Shown here one piece after another: positions 21,560 to 36,363 of a stretch of 64,000 nucleotides of DNA. Under the pieces are notes generated by a model. It worked only from the letters and a program-made list of their open reading frames with translations, was not told the DNA's origin and searched no databases. The translations under genes were made by a program, and so were the position numbers. The stretch comes from Muraenolepis orangiensis (lineage: Eukaryota; Chordata; Actinopteri; Gadiformes; Muraenolepididae): NCBI GenBank assembly GCA_027704905.1, contig CM051018.1, forward strand, positions 18,386,067-18,450,066. The letters are read 5' to 3'. Within the stretch, counting starts at the first letter, position 1; the number at the start of each line of letters is the position of its first letter.

Positions 21560-23713
21560 CCATGCTTATCTTATTCATGTACAGTGAACTAACCGGTTTG
21601 AGGCCGGTACGGTCATGCCTTTTCTATACAATTAAACACAAGCAAAGCTCGTTAGAAAATGCAAAAGCCTACCCTAAACTATTTCAGAACACTTAAGTAA
21701 AAAAGCAAAAAGCAAGCGCACACGGGAACCCCGCGCAAAACACTTTATTTCACTCTGACCAGCTCACCAAGGCTTACATTACTTAATGTGTCCATACTTT
21801 AATAGTAGTCAACAAGTCTAAATCAATGCATTTTCTTCAGCATAAAATAAGCCACCGTAGACTGTTTGACCAATGCTTTGTATCGTGTTGCAGTCCCAGT
21901 GTTTCCCAGCAGAAAGCCTCTATGCATTACCCACTGGGGTCCCCTGGATGAGGGTTTAGGGCCCATCTCCGAATAGAAGGCACATGTTTTGTGGAATAAC
22001 TGGTATTTGAATAGTATCTACATAGAAACCCAAGATGAAATAAAGTCGATGTTTGACACAATAGAAAAATGGCTATAAAATGGCTGGCAATGTGTTTTTT
22101 GTTAAACCAAAAGATTATTCAAGTGAGGTATAAGAGTTTTTAAAAAACAATTATAAAAACAACTCAAATTTCACATCTATGAATGACCATAAGAGTAAAC
22201 CAACCCTGCAGAATAAGAATAATATATGTAAAGTGACAAGTAGAACAAGTAATGGTTTCATTACAGTAAACAAGAACAGGCATACAGTGCATCTCACAAT
22301 ACAGCGATGGATATAATACAGATGGCGTTTTGTTCAAAGAAACAAGACTCTTATACACACTCAAGATGGCTTTAGATGTTTTTGCAAGGTAGATACTTTT
22401 GTTGAGCAGTAACATGTTAAAAGACATACTGTATACATGTACTGTCGTCATTTCCAGGAATGCCCACCTCTGCCAATGAAAACTACAGTGGAAATAAAAA
22501 GGTATAACATTGAGTGAGGGCATCAGATTACGTGAAGCTGCTTATGTCACATTGGCTAAATGAAGTAATCAAACAAGAATTACAAAACAAGCATGACTCA
22601 ACAAAACTAAAAAGAATGAACAGCATGTTTTGGCAATGGGTCAATTCCAATTTAGAGCAATGTAACCTTGGCAGAAACATATCATTTATTTAAAAACACA
22701 CCTACATTAATATGAGCCTATGGAAGTTTTAACAGTACCTGTCCCAGCAATATGAAGTCTCCATTCAAGGCTTCATCATGTAATGGGTAACACTCACAAG
22801 ACGTACGCCAAGCAGAGGAAAAACAGTGAGTTATTTCAAGTTTGCATTTTCACTGTATTTCTCTGAAAGGGGTGTAGTTGACAACAAAAAAAAAAAAGAC
22901 AACTGAAAAACAAAAATCTTAAACAGAAAGGCTTTTAAAGGGATAGTAGAATACAAAAACATTCAACTTAAACACGGTGATATTACTATTTGATGTCATG
23001 ACGCCCATCAAATGGGGGTACATTTGCATATGAATGCCAAATGTTGGGATGTAAAGCATTGCTTCAAAATGAGCAAAGGGCATCATCCGCCTTTGCGTGA
23101 AACTTGGCATCAATACACAAGAGAGCGTTAAACAATATCAACGGGACCATAGGAGCGTAATGATCAGGCACCAGAAAAGGAATTCTATGTCAGTTACACG
23201 GGGGATAAGGGGGGGTGCTGCTAGGCCTTGAGTAAAGGGCATACGATACTCCACAACACACGGGTTGGGAGAGTCCTGGATAATAATTATAAGTGCTTGG
23301 CAGGGCGTGCATGCAAAAATACATATCTGGATAATTTTCTGGATAACACTCTAAACAAGGAGGAGGGAGAGGATTGTTTTGTGACTTTATGGTTGAGGTA
23401 AAGGATGGCATGTGACAAAACTGTTTTTGTTGTCATCATCTTAATCATCATCATCATCATCATATCAGGCTTCAAAATCCACCCATCACAATGGAACTGG
23501 AAGCTCAGGCAACATCTTGATCCTGTGCCCTCAGGTTGTCGTGTTTCTTGAGGGTGGAAAAGGTAGACCAGTGGTGGGCTCCTGACTCTCTTTGCCCCTT
23601 GTGTTGTGGCACCAGATAAACTAACACTGACAATATCTGCCCCGATATATTCCGTGCATCACCCCAATGATCAGTGGCAATGATCATCCCGTTTCAAACA
23701 CTGCATGTTCGAC
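21560..23713 (-). other. AGPAT5 3' UTR candidate / spacer
   Basis: No open frame resembles a protein. On the AGPAT5 strand, AATAAA occurs near 21747, so a long AGPAT5 3' UTR could fill much of this stretch (human AGPAT5 also has a long one). Short A-runs (22887-22898) and an (ATC)n run (23442-23463) are the only repeats noticed. Confidence 0.4.
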
Positions 23714-26700
23714 TTACGGGCTGACGTTCACCCACAGCCACCCGAGAAGAGTACCATAGACCCAGGTCCTGAAATACAAGGTCCTGCCTGCCTTCGTCAA
23801 GAGCAGCGGGAGGGTCAACCCTCCGAGGATCACCATGGAGGGCAAGGTCTTTGTGATGCTGAGCGTAGAGCGCCGGCCCTCCCCCGGGAAGCAGCTCTTT
23901 TTGTCCGCGTCCTCCGACTCGTAGAAGCTGGTCAGCAGTCTGCAAGGAGACGGATGACCCTCTTAGGAGTTGGAACTTTTACAGGAAGAAAATGGATGGG
24001 CTAGAGGACTTAACGTCTAACTGGCTACCCCTGGTTTAGTGGCGTGGTTTCATGGGGTCGTTGAATTCCTGCCATTCCTTATGATTCTTAGCAGGGATAT
24101 TAAAATGACAACTTTCTTTTGGAAGTTGAATAATAAAAAAAATCGGAAGCGGCAAGCAATTAAGAAGATCGCCATCGATGCCGTTTCGCTGAGGTTCGAT
24201 ACGGATCCCCAATCAATTACAGTTCAAACAAATCCATCACAAAGGGGTGGAAATACGTCCTTTTCCAGCACTCCAAACCACATGCGGAAATGGTGAGATG
24301 ATATCTTTTTTTAGGTGACGTTATCGTCTCCATGCAATCAATTGACGCACATTAATTCTAAATTACTCACCGGTCCTTGATCTCAAACCTTTCGTGGAGC
24401 CACCGGCGGAAGAATAGCGGCTCAGGGGGAACTTCCTTCATGTCCACACGTTCAAAGTGGATGTGGACTCGAGGACATTCTTTACACAGGAATTCTGAAG
24501 TCAAACAGAAGAAAAAACAAAAAGCATGAATGTGGGAAACAAACAAAAAACAGGAAAGGCCTTTCAGCCCAAAAGCAAACTAATACAAAAATAAAAGAAA
24601 ATCACGATAGGGTAAAGTACGCGGTACCCAATGAACCGTCTTTAAAAGGTGACGTCAAAGATGGTGATTCGTGGGAAATGCAAAACAACATTAACATTGG
24701 ACCCCTTACCCTGGAGCGTATACGTTGTAGTTACAAAAGAGAATGATTAACATTTTGGCAATATTTGCGGGCATGTTTGGACAAATACACCTCCAAATGC
24801 TGTACATCAGAAGGCTGGTGATGGTACCGTTACTACTGCCAAGGTTGCATTTTGCAATTGACAGAAAGAAAATACATTGACAAGCCAGGCAGGTCAATAC
24901 AATCACTTTTAACTTCTCACTGCTACTGAGAGTAGCAGACTTTTTGAAAAGTCTGTTGAATACGCACTAAACATATGTCCATCAACATCAAATACATGGC
25001 AATTAACATATGCCCTTTGTGGAACTTTGTTTATCATTTTTGTTGATCATATGGGGGCAGGACACTGAACAACAATCACATCCCCAACATGACCCGGAGG
25101 TACGTGACTAGAGACCCTGTTTTGCTTTTCTGTTCAGTGTTGCCGTGACACATTATTATTCCTCAGAATAACAGGATGTTTTTTTTTGTTAAACTCGCAC
25201 TGCTCGTAAAGGAGTGTTGTTTACAGGAAAACACTCAGGTACAGGGCAAGAGAATTGACTCCCACACACCATTTAATTGCAACAGCGTACAGTGCTATAT
25301 ATTAGAACAAAAGGGACACTATGGGCTAAAACAGAGTGAATTAATATGGGCTGCAATTATATAGCGCTTTTATGATGTTTTACGGTGCCTCACATTCATA
25401 CACACATTCATCCACAGACGGCAGAATCAGCCATGCAAGGAGACAGCCAGCTCGTCAGGAGCAGGTTAGGGCGTCTCGCTCAGGGACACCTTGACACTTT
25501 GCTAAGGAGGAGCCGGGGGATTGAATCAGCAACCTTCCGGTTCTCAGACGACCGCTGTACCTCCTGAGCTACTGCCGCCCCAAATAGATAAAAGCAGTAG
25601 ACTTCGCGGCAGACTGTGTGCTTATTACACTGACCAACCAACCAAACACCATGTGCATGTGCATGTTGGTGCACCATGTGCACGTGAAGCCAGAGACAGC
25701 GTTGCACCAAGTCCATGTGTCAGCGGGTACCTGGCATGGATGGGGCCGGTCGCCGTTGCCCCGCCATGTCTATGGTTCCCTCGTAGGCCACCGTGACGTC
25801 GTATACAGCGTCCAGGTGCTCCTGCATGGCCTCTATGGCTACATGTGAGGCCTTCATCCTGGGTGTCAGAGTGTGCTTTAGGACAGCCAGGCCTGTACAG
25901 GGAGTACAACGAAACCATCAATGAATGAATGAAACGGCAATAGTAAGAGAAGGCCAGTGAGATCCAGAGGTCTGTTTGTTTCCCTCTCGTGTTAGAGTGA
26001 ACTAATGGCCCTCGGCTCACCAAGAGCAGATGTCATAACCATGCGTACCATTGCTCGAGCCGTTTACAAATGGATTAATAAGAGCAGCTATTTAGTCATG
26101 GGTCCGATCGGGAAAAGATTATCTCACGTTATGTAAGAAATGTGCTGATGAAATCCCATCATGCTAGCTCAATTGTTAGCAATCAACAATTTATTTTTCA
26201 CAATCATTGGAATAGACTACAATAAGATAGACTGGGTGCAGGAGGAGGGGGGGGGGGTTAAGCAGGTATCCAGACTGTTGGCAAAATGCCCTTAATCCAT
26301 TGCCCTGTTAGCCAACCTCTGTCCCTAGGAAATATACAAGTTATATCAATGAAGGAAAGTATGAATCAATATAACTCGTCTTGGGCTTTGGATGTGGCGG
26401 TATCTGGATTGATTGTTGTAGTTGCCAGAACTAATATTTAACATTTTAACAAATTAACATTTGGGTGAATGACATAAAGAGGTGAAGAGTCAGTGCTTCA
26501 AATTGTACTGGCCTTCTTTAGTAGCAAAATCTTGACTGGCGGCGATGACATCCGTAAGCTCTGGATTATACCGTGTTCCTTCCGGAAAAACGACAAGATA
26601 CATCTGCAGAGGAGAATACAGAGGAGTCAACTTAAATGCTCCTTGGATGTTACTTAACACACGTGTGTGTGTGTGTGTGCAAGGTTGACCATCTTTCAGC

Positions 26701-28865
26701 TTTGGTGTGAATATTTGTGCCTCAGTCTCAAACATGTGTTGACTCACAACACCTATTGATCTTGAGGCGGGGGCGGGGCGCACTTATGTGCACACGAAGT
26801 ACCAAGCACGACAAGAATAAATTAAGGATGACTTAATGATTGAGCAGAAGCCGACTCAACAGCCAATCAAGACAACACCGTATTTATAGATTTCACTACT
26901 GATTTACTAATCTTGGATCCAGCGGTCCTACGTATGTTATAGCAGAACTTCAGGTCTACAACTACAGGTCTACTTCTGTGTATTTCATTAGGTATACTTT
27001 TACCTGGTGGGGTATACAAATGCCGCTTTATTTTAAAATATTATTTAAATTAATCAAACCGTGAGACAATACAGACCTAAATGAAGGGGGAAAATTAAAA
27101 CAAGACGTACCGGTGTCCCTGCTTCCGCTTGCGCCAGAAGCTTCTTCTTCATCGCCTTCTCGTCAAACTTTGCACTCCGCTTGACATACACACCCCCGTG
27201 CTGGGAACACACACAAAACAGAAGTGTTTCAATCAAACGTGAAAAGAGAGCACATGATTCGATTTGGATTGACCTGAAAGAAACTGAAGACCTGTGGCAA
27301 CGCTACCTGGGAGAAATAGCATCCGTATAGAGGGAGCCACTTAAGGCCGTCTTTCAGGACGTATCTCACATGACCAAGTGCATCCTGCCTGATGGCCAGC
27401 ATGTCGGCTATTATCCAGTCCGCTGGACAAAGAGGAGGCAAATTGTGCAGATTAAGGGCGGGGCAATAACTCAATAATTATTGTTGTCGTCGTTGGTTGT
27501 CTGAGTGGTATTGTATAGTGATGAAATCCTCTTAGCGCGGTACACAGTTCCTAGATGAAATCCCAATGAGAGGAGATTTGCCATTGAAAAGTAATCGTAA
27601 TATGGACGTTTGAGAGTGTAGGAGTGTTTTTCGTGAAACAACTAGTTTAAAACTAGTGAAAATGACCAGAAACACAAAATGTGGACCATTTGAACAAAGT
27701 GCAATTCGATTATTACTATTTTGATATGAATATTCTGATGCCCGTTGTTCCAAACCACTAAAATTTATTGAATAAGGAAACATCTTTGTTTACCTGTACA
27801 TTGGTGATTTGACAGGTAGATAACATTCTCCTTCTTCTTTGGTATATCTCCGTATATTACAATCTAGGAGAAAAGTGTACATTGATTAGAGCAATATTGG
27901 GCTTTGTTAAGGGCCCCAAAGACATTGTAAAATACACTATAAAAAAAACCGTATTGTTTTCCCTTTCATGCATGTTTGTTTACTCTCGTGTGTCTAATAA
28001 AATGGAAGGAAATGCATGTTACACAGTAAAAAAGTAGTACTTTTTGCGTGTGTCAGCCATGCGTGTGTCAGCTTGTAAATGCTGACAGACATTCCTCCAA
28101 TGCAGCTGCTTAGCTTGCATCTTGAAAAACAGACCGTGCTACTGAACAGGCTCTCTCTAGGTGTGACACATTCCCTCTGAGACAACCTCATAAATCATGA
28201 CCTAATAAAGGGTTCATCGTGTATATGATACACATGCCCAAGTAGTGCGCAGCACAGAGCACATATCCGTACATGGCGACATAAAAATTAAAGAACCCGT
28301 TTTAAAGCAAACTACATACACTGGGTGTGCCTGTCAAAACCCAACAGGAATGCACATGTTGGCTATCCGACTTAACAGGTTGCCATCAGAAAGGGGGGGG
28401 CCATGATTTACATACTGTTCAAACACGTTTTCATTGTATATGATGTGTTCTTACAACTGTGTGCTATAACTAAAACATGAGGGGGGACGGACACACGATT
28501 CCGGGGCGTTTGATTTAACACACGACCAACCAAAAAAAACCACTCGAGTCACTTCTATGCACTCCTTCGCTAAACATAGCTGTAAAAAAAAAAGTAGTCC
28601 CAACAAACAGTAAACGACAACCATGCACTTGGAAGAGTGTACTCACCTCCACTCCTGTGTAGTTCTCAAAGAAAAAGAGAACCAAGCTTTGGTAGACGCA
28701 GTAGAGCCGGTCGTCCAGTTTGTGGTACAGTCTCAGCGGTAAGACGGTAGAAAACAAGCGCCAGACCCCCCAGGACAGCACGTAAGCCGGAGCGGTGCCC
28801 AGCATTACTGTGGCAGGAAACCAGTACCGCAACGAGTAGGTGTGCACAATGAAAGACAGCAGCAT
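23714..28865 (-). CDS. AGPAT5: 1-acylglycerol-3-phosphate acyltransferase 5 (LPAAT epsilon)
   Basis: Membrane acyltransferase that turns lysophosphatidic acid into phosphatidic acid and is associated with mitochondria and ER. Exons: 28647-28865, 27794-27863, 27307-27422, 27111-27200, 26513-26603, 25731-25892, 24371-24494, 23714-23939, giving 365 aa (human 364). Catalytic motif I is NHQCTADW with His93 and Asp98 (the HX4D pair). The acyl-acceptor motif FPEGTR is at 171-176. The N-terminus MLLSFIVHTYSLRYWFPAT and the C-terminal block LSITKTLPSMVILGG plus TWVYGTLLGWLW are hydrophobic. The intron after 26513 must start with GC rather than GT to keep frame. Position 95 is Cys and 97 Ala where human has Ser and Val. 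The start is the second of two in-frame candidates, chosen because it aligns with the human N-terminus. Confidence 0.96.
25335..25580. mobile_element. SINE-type fish retroelement
   Basis: In AGPAT5 intron 6. Reads TTATATAGCGCTTTTATG, ACACATTCATCCACAGACGG, GCCATGCAAGGAGACAG, CTCAGGGACACCTTGACAC, then GGGGGATTGAATCAGCAACC and CTGAGCTACTGCCGCCCC. These phrases, in this order, mark a very common fish interspersed repeat. Recognised from memory of the consensus. Confidence 0.65.
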
Positions 28866-29500
28866 CGTGGACAACTGGGGTTCAACTTAAAACTGCCACA
28901 AAAAAAAATCTCACTTCAGAAATACGCGGAAATAGCGTTTGATCCCTGCGATTAAAGAGAGGTCTACGTTAAGCGACCGTACTTTGACCTACTTAGGCAC
29001 ACCACACCTGTCTTTGGGAACAAAGTCAGCAGTGTGTGGAGAGAGAGAGAGAGAAAAAAAAGTGAGGACAAACTGATGCAAGAGTCTCATCGAGGGCTAG
29101 CTAGCTATCGCCAATCTTAACCTTGTGCACACAGATTCCCTCAGTGAAGTGCCGTTTAAAACCCCCCGACCATTTGGACCGCAAAACACGGAACTACCAC
29201 AACATTACGATCTCTACCCCCAACGCTAGACTGACTTACTGGCCAATCACATTAGACAGCAGCACAACTCCTGAGGACGACCTTATTTGACTGTGCAGCG
29301 GCATGCTAGCCCTGGAGACGTTAGCTCACCGCACGTTTGTTCAACAGTAGTTTCATACCCGACGTTGGGATGGACTCCACGTCGGCCCGAAACACTAACT
29401 ATAAAACGCGGTTTTAAATATTAAGACCTGAAGCTATATGGCTCGACATATTATTCAGCATCGCTACCCTGCTCTTCATTGACAGGCTAGCTCTTCACAA

Positions 29501-29533
<33 letters not shown>

Positions 29534-29650
29534 ATCCCTGTAACGTAAATGTCAAACACACACACACACACTTTGGCAGACGCGTGCTATGACGCGTATG
29601 ACGTACTCAACGCTAATTGGCGGTTGAGATTAGCGCTCGGGCTCTCCGCT
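28866..29650 (-). promoter_or_regulatory. AGPAT5 leader and promoter region
   Basis: Upstream of the AGPAT5 start there is no coding frame. Promoter-like marks cluster at 29580-29640: a CRE-like TGACGTA and, in the reverse sense, a CCAAT box (ATTGGCGG). A (CA)n tract lies at 29504-29531 and a GA run at 29038-29056. The exact start site cannot be read from sequence. Confidence 0.4.
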
Positions 29651-30543
29651 TCCTTCATAAAATTACATTCAGAGCACACCACACATCACATTCAACATTT
29701 ATGATCTGGATTAAAGGTTTTGTTTTCATCTTTCACCTAACAGCATCACTTTGACATTCGAGTTGATGTTTGTACTGTGAGCATGAAACTAAAAAAATAA
29801 ACTTTATAACTGTTAATAAACGGTCAACTTTTAGGGGTTACACTACCTAGTAAGTAATTACATTCAGGGGCCATCTTTTAACACAGCACAACATTAGAAC
29901 ATGATATTTGAAATGTCATGTCTTTTTTTTTTGTCAACTCTTAGCAATTATGTAAAGCAAAATACCCTTGGGCCGAGTGTTGGTGCATAACATGAACGCT
30001 GCTTGGCTACATAAAAAGGTACAACAACTTTAATAACTTTAATAACTGCCATCATACAGTGTCCTGGATTTATTTAAATTCACTGAATTCAATTATTTGT
30101 TTCTCAGGCCCACCCAAACAGAAAATGAGAGAAAATGGGTCAATTCACAAAATGAATGATTGTTATTGTAAACATTAAAATGAGTCTTGCGCTCACCGAC
30201 TTATGCATGGGTAATAACCGGTCTACTCCAAGACTTAAACACATAATAATTCACATGAAATACAAGTTGTGTATATCTAGAAAATGGGCTCAGTAGGCAT
30301 TGAAACAAAACATTTTCATTTCACAGTTGTCTACAGAGTACTGTCTAGCAGAGTCTACTTGAATAGCTTACATGACTGATGTTAACCATTCACCGCTAGG
30401 AGTTAAGGGATTTGAGAAGAAACGCAAAAAAATAAACACATCTCACACACACACACACGTACGTTTTAGGCACTTTACATTACAGATACTATACATCACA
30501 ACACAGACATGCCCCATCTCAGTTCAGCAGCCTTTGTAGATGT
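29651..30543. other. AGPAT5-MCPH1 spacer
   Basis: AT-rich with no coding signal. It should contain the MCPH1 3' UTR downstream of the stop at 30544. Short simple repeats only. Confidence 0.4.
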
Positions 30544-33500
30544 TCAGTCCAGATGGTAGTTTTCATAGGACAGTGGCTTCAGTTGCATAATACAATCTGA
30601 AGAAACCGCAACAGAGAAAACTAATTATTTACACAAAAAAAATATATATATATATATAAACACAATTCTTACACAAATGCGAAACATGTGAAGACATAAG
30701 ATGGGGTAGTGTAGTGGCTAGGGTGAAAGACTGCTAGCTGTAAGGTACTGGGTTAGATTCCTAATGTCCACACACAGTGATGCCTAACCCCAATGCCATG
30801 CACCTCTATTCACTTACAAAGTAAATAACACAACAAGTCAACATGAAGTGAACAAAGAAAGAGATCTTACCCAGCACCCATTTCTCTGAGAGGATTTTGC
30901 TGCCCTTGGGACTCTGGCCGTGAGGGCGCCCGATGCAGATGCCCGCCTGTCGGACCGATTTGCACACGGTGCCCCCGCACAGCTGGATGAGCTTCACCAG
31001 GCTCTGGGGGGGCGGCTGGGCCTGCTGGGATACAAACATGGCTGGCTGGCCCTGGAACAGGTCCTGTTGGTGTTCCCCAGCAGAGAGGTGCTGCTGGAGG
31101 CGGCAGATCTACAGCCAGACAAACAAACGATCAATCTGTAAACGTATAGTGGTGACACGAAGGAGGCGGAGGACTTTTTATGGTTAGCATAAAACTGCAT
31201 TCTTCTGCAGGAGTGCGTTTCAGTCTCAAGACAAACAGGATGGATAGTGTTTTGCTTTTTGAACAGGAGTTGGGGAACATTTTTGGAAGGTTCCTTCCAT
31301 GTTTAGGTAGGGGAGCGTTTGGAAGAGGCAGGGGTGTGACAGCAAACCCCACCCACCCACCCACACCCACACACAAAAAAAGTCAGTTAAATTGAAGAAA
31401 AATAGGCATTGTGTCATTTCCTTCCTATAGCCACTAATCTTTTTGAAGTGACTCAGCCTTTACACCTGAATGTGTTTGGTGGTGGAATGAGGAAAGCGGC
31501 TTCCTCTTGAGTAATGTCCCTTTAAAGTGGGTTGCATTTCCCTTACATCCAGTAAGCCCACTTCCTACAATTCTGCTTCCAATAACATGCATGTCTAGAC
31601 TAAACATCCCGCATGAAATAACATAGTATCTAATTAATCAATAGTTGCAAATTTTTTGGGATTAAAACAAACACTATTTGGAGATGGTAAAGCTTATTCA
31701 ATACGTGTTGTAAATGTGAAGGATCTTTTTTTTTCCCCTCCACTGTAACGAGAGGTTCTGAATGAAGCCTGCAAGTGAATCGGAAGATGACCGACACAGG
31801 CACATCCCTTGGACAACGGACAAAACATCCTCTGATGCGCACTCACTTCCTGTTCAGAACACCTGCAATCCTGTTCCGGGGATGCAGCTTTTTAATAAAA
31901 ATAAATAAAAATAGCCATTTATTTTGCTTAATAAACATAATAATAATGTACAGGATGTAGGACAATAATGCCACTGTTCAGACCCATTCAATTCCCTTCC
32001 AGACAGTGGCTTATATTATATTAAAAGAAATAACAGATAATAGAAGATATATATAGCTTTCGTAAAAGAAAACTTACAACGGAAAATACATAAAAGGGAT
32101 ATTGAGCCCCATTGTGTTGAAAATTAAGACATTATTTGTCTTTGTGAATTTGACAGTCCAGGAAGAACTATAAATCATTATATTTTCTTCCCCTCCAGAT
32201 TAAGGAAACCCCCCTCTTCACTCAACATTAGTTTCATGTACTTTTCCTTTAGTTTCCTTTAGTCTTTATCAAATAATTGAGTGCAGTTTTTGTATTCAGT
32301 TCATTTTTCAAGCATTTTGCCAACATTATTATTCCAACAAAAATTATATTACCTGGAAATGCTGATCTGACACTCGTGTGCGCCCACAATATCTTATTGC
32401 AGAAAAAGGCCAGACATACCCGCAAAATACACTGGATTCCTTCGAAATCAGAGGTTGTACCCGTTATTCCATGCTGGGGTATTTTTGGCACACAGGAAGC
32501 CATGGTACTTTAAATATTATGGGAATTCAATTAAAATGTTTATTAATATGCTGTAGCTATATAAAAAAATTTGATAATTGGCACGTGTTTGTATTTAAAG
32601 AAAAAAACATGTTTTCTCTCCCTTGGCCATTTATTGGCCCCCTTATCTAGTAAGACGTAGAAGCTATTTTGATAATAAAGAGAAACACACTTCCCTAGCC
32701 TAAGCAGTGTAGTCTGAATGACATCCAGGAGAAAGCTCTTCCCTTTGAAGCCCCCGCTCGAAAAACACATCTGTTCCTTTGTAAAGGGTGGGAGAAAGAC
32801 GTACTGCGTCGCGACACGGTCACTGCCGCTGTAGACTGCTTACTTGAAGTGGGCAGCTGCATCCTGAGTAGGTTTGCAGTTGAAGAAAGAGACCCGCATG
32901 TTTGCATTGGGACTTTATTGTCCCGCGTCCTCCATCACTCGTCCCACACTAACCTCTGCTTAGCCTTTTAGAAAGGGACCAGATAGAGACCTGTTGAATG
33001 TGTCTCCGCTCCCCAGAGTGCATATTGTGTGACTGGGGGGCGCGAGGGGGGGGAGGGGGAGGGTGGGGGGGTGAGTTAGGAGCTGAAAGGAATCCGGGCT
33101 CACTGTGAGTGGCCAGAGCGGAGAATGGGGCGTGGCTAGAGTAGTGCTCACACAGCCAGCTCATCAGAGGGGCCAAATACAGCCCAAACAAGAGGCTGGG
33201 GGATTGGATGAGAGAATAACAGATGCAGTGTGGGACCACTAACCTGATGAAATAACACACCACCTTGACTCTCACCCTAGACTCCACCCCCGACAGCCCT
33301 CTGCGGATAAATAACCAAGCGCCACGAGAGGATTGTGTACTTTGAGATAGAAATCACAAAGATCTCATCTTCAAAACAGGACCACTGGGTAACAACTTTG
33401 CTTCTATATTTATTTAAAATTGAAAAATGCCCAAATCCACAGTTTTGGCTTTGACTTTCTACCTGCTTCTGGGGACTGTATTTGAGCGTACTCCGGCAGC

Positions 33501-34214
33501 CGAAGTTGGTAAGAGACAGTACCAGATCCAGAACGGTCCCTGCAGCTACACCTTTCTGCTGCCTCAGGAAGACAACTGCGAGCCCCCAAGCAGCTACAGG
33601 AACCTGGCCCAGAAGGACGACCCGGCAGAGTATGAGGATTCCTTCCAGAGGCTTGAGCAGCTGGAGAACACCATGGAGAACAACACACAGTGGCTCCTCA
33701 AGGTAGGGAGGTCTCCTCCTCACCTTATCTCACTGCAAATATGTTATGTCATGGTGACATTGGCGTGGTCTGGGTTCATTAAGGCGTTATTCGTCTCATG
33801 CTCCTTTCATGTATGTTAATGACATGGTTTATGAAGGAGTTCCCATTGGTTTTGGTTTCTTGGGTCTAAGTTTGTTTTTTGTCCATCCCAGCAAACATTG
33901 GATTAGAGTTTGGTTTTATCTAATGAGACAAGTTTGTCAAATTGAAAGCAAACCCGCTGTAACGAGCACACGTTTATCACCAAGAATACTAATTGAATGC
34001 GGGTCTTAAGACTTCTATAAAGTCTAAACAAATGATGGTCATCAGATAAAGATCATAGAAATCAATGAATCGGACACTAATCATTACACCCCTGATGCCC
34101 CGCTGTGCAACAAGAAGCAAGCGCACGAGAAATGACAAAAGCTTCACACAGGTGTCTTCAAAGGGCTGCCTGCCTCCTTTTCATTGCTACTCGGCCATAA
34201 CTTGGTGGTGATGG

Positions 34215-34303
<89 letters not shown>

Positions 34304-36277
34304 CAAAAGAACAAAAATATCTCTACTCCCACCCACTCCTTAAGAACGTGTTGGTTAATTGAAATTCCTTTCAATAAAAAGACAACCAGTAACCCAACAA
34401 GACGAGGGCCGCATACGGCGCACACTCAGCACGGTCACTAAACTACTACCTCGGTCACTTATAACACACTCAATAGCATTGGCACGGGTCAGAGTCCACC
34501 TCCCTTTCAACCATAGTATGTATAGGAGCTTACATTCTGAACACTACACAATGCTGTCAATCCCCAGGTCTCGAGACTCACTAGCCTAATTCAACTCATG
34601 AATAATTGAACACAATTGAACACCCATAAGTTCATATCATTTGTAACACAGTTTTGAATCGACCCATTCAGTCAGACTGATTAAGCTTTTAATGTCAAAG
34701 AAATGAAAGAAAACGATAATGGACCTGTCCCAAGGCTTGTGCCTGCCATCCCATAATAATGCAGTTACAAGGATTCATGACCGCCGGTAGATGTGCACTA
34801 CTGGCGAGGCTACGGGTGATTTGGCTCAGCTGTAAACTTACTGGATGGATATGCCTTGTCGAAGGTGGCATACGTTGATGGTGTATATGGTGCCTTTCTG
34901 GCCATTCCACATAAGAGTTAACGCTTCGCATTCTCCCACCAAATGTACACTAAGACCACGGACCATCAAGCATGCAAGGCGGCAACCCGTATGTAGGTCT
35001 TGCTCAAGGACACTTAAGACACCAATACATGCGGTTGCCTTATCTAAAATCTAACCAGAAACCCTGCTCATCCCTCCTGACGTACTCCTAATATCATCTC
35101 ATTAGAATATTAAATATGCTCTTCTGATCAACTGAACAATCTTCATTTGACCCTATCTGACGTGACTCTCTTATGCTGACCTGCTTCTTGGGACTCTTTA
35201 AATCAAAGCATGTACTTGTCACAGCACAGAAGTGTTGCTCTGTGTAGCCGTGCCTTTCAGGTTTGACGTTCGCATCGTCATGCCGGCGGCGTGTAAGAGG
35301 ATGAACACGAGGGAGCGTGGTTCACAGAGACCCCGGGGTGTGGACGAGTAAACAGCTGATTAGATCAGTGGCCGTCCATGGAATGTCACTGGCAACAATT
35401 CAAGTGACGCTCCACTTCCACGCACGCACCTCCACGTCTATCCGCACTCTCTCACACACACACACACACACACACCGGCAGAGGAAGACAAACAAAAATA
35501 TGTGCTAATTGCAGCCGTTGGTGTCACTCCCTGCCGTTTTTTTTCCGGAAGTACAACGCAAAAGCGCAACTATTTTGAGACGAGTGACAGACGAGTAAAC
35601 AGCCGAAAGCGACTACGCAAACATGCCGCGGATGCTCGACATGCCCAGGTGACGTGGGCTTCCCAGTCACGCGCTTATAAAAGGATGTAACTCCTCACTC
35701 ATCACCTCCATCCTGTTTACCGGGCCAGGGGACCTGATTGCCCCTCAGGAACACAACCGCGCAGGAAATAACCTAATGATTGGTCTTGTGCTGAAACATG
35801 AAATACCGCTAGGTAATGATTCACACGAGAATCGGCCGGGCTGCAATGGACGACTGTTACACACGTGCACGAAAAATGACAGCTGGTTATTCACTTGTTT
35901 CTAGGTGTGTCCTCAATGACTGGATCAAATAACTATTTCAAACTATTTAGTTTACTGGCTATAGTGGCTAGATTCATGAGACGACCGTCTGTACTTCTCA
36001 AATTGTTATTAGTCATTAGACCTTGGTCAACAAAGAGTTTAAAAACAAAAGAGGGTAGAGTAGGTAAATAGAATACAATATGTGAAACCAAACCCCTTCC
36101 ATTTCCTAACCTTGAACAGAAGAATTAGGAAAACAAGCTCCACTGAGAAATTCCTGGCACAATAGTGTGAATGCAGTTTCAGTCAAGGTACCTCAAGGTA
36201 AACCCTCGTAATGACAGAATTAATGGAAGATTGCCAAATCGATTGGCTACTGAAGGTAGGGGGGGGGGGAATCTAAG

Positions 36278-36363
<86 letters not shown>

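Noticed and set aside
26490..26512. Readthrough after AGPAT5 exon 5 (GQYNLKH then stop), which looks like the human GLAVLKH continuation
   Set aside because: The true continuation LAVLKHTLTPRMKASHV is found in the exon at 25731-25892; the resemblance is coincidental and leads to a stop.
32949..33287. 112-codon minus-strand open frame
   Set aside because: Low-complexity proline-rich translation of the G-run cluster, no family resemblance, and it lies in an MCPH1 intron without fitting splice phase.
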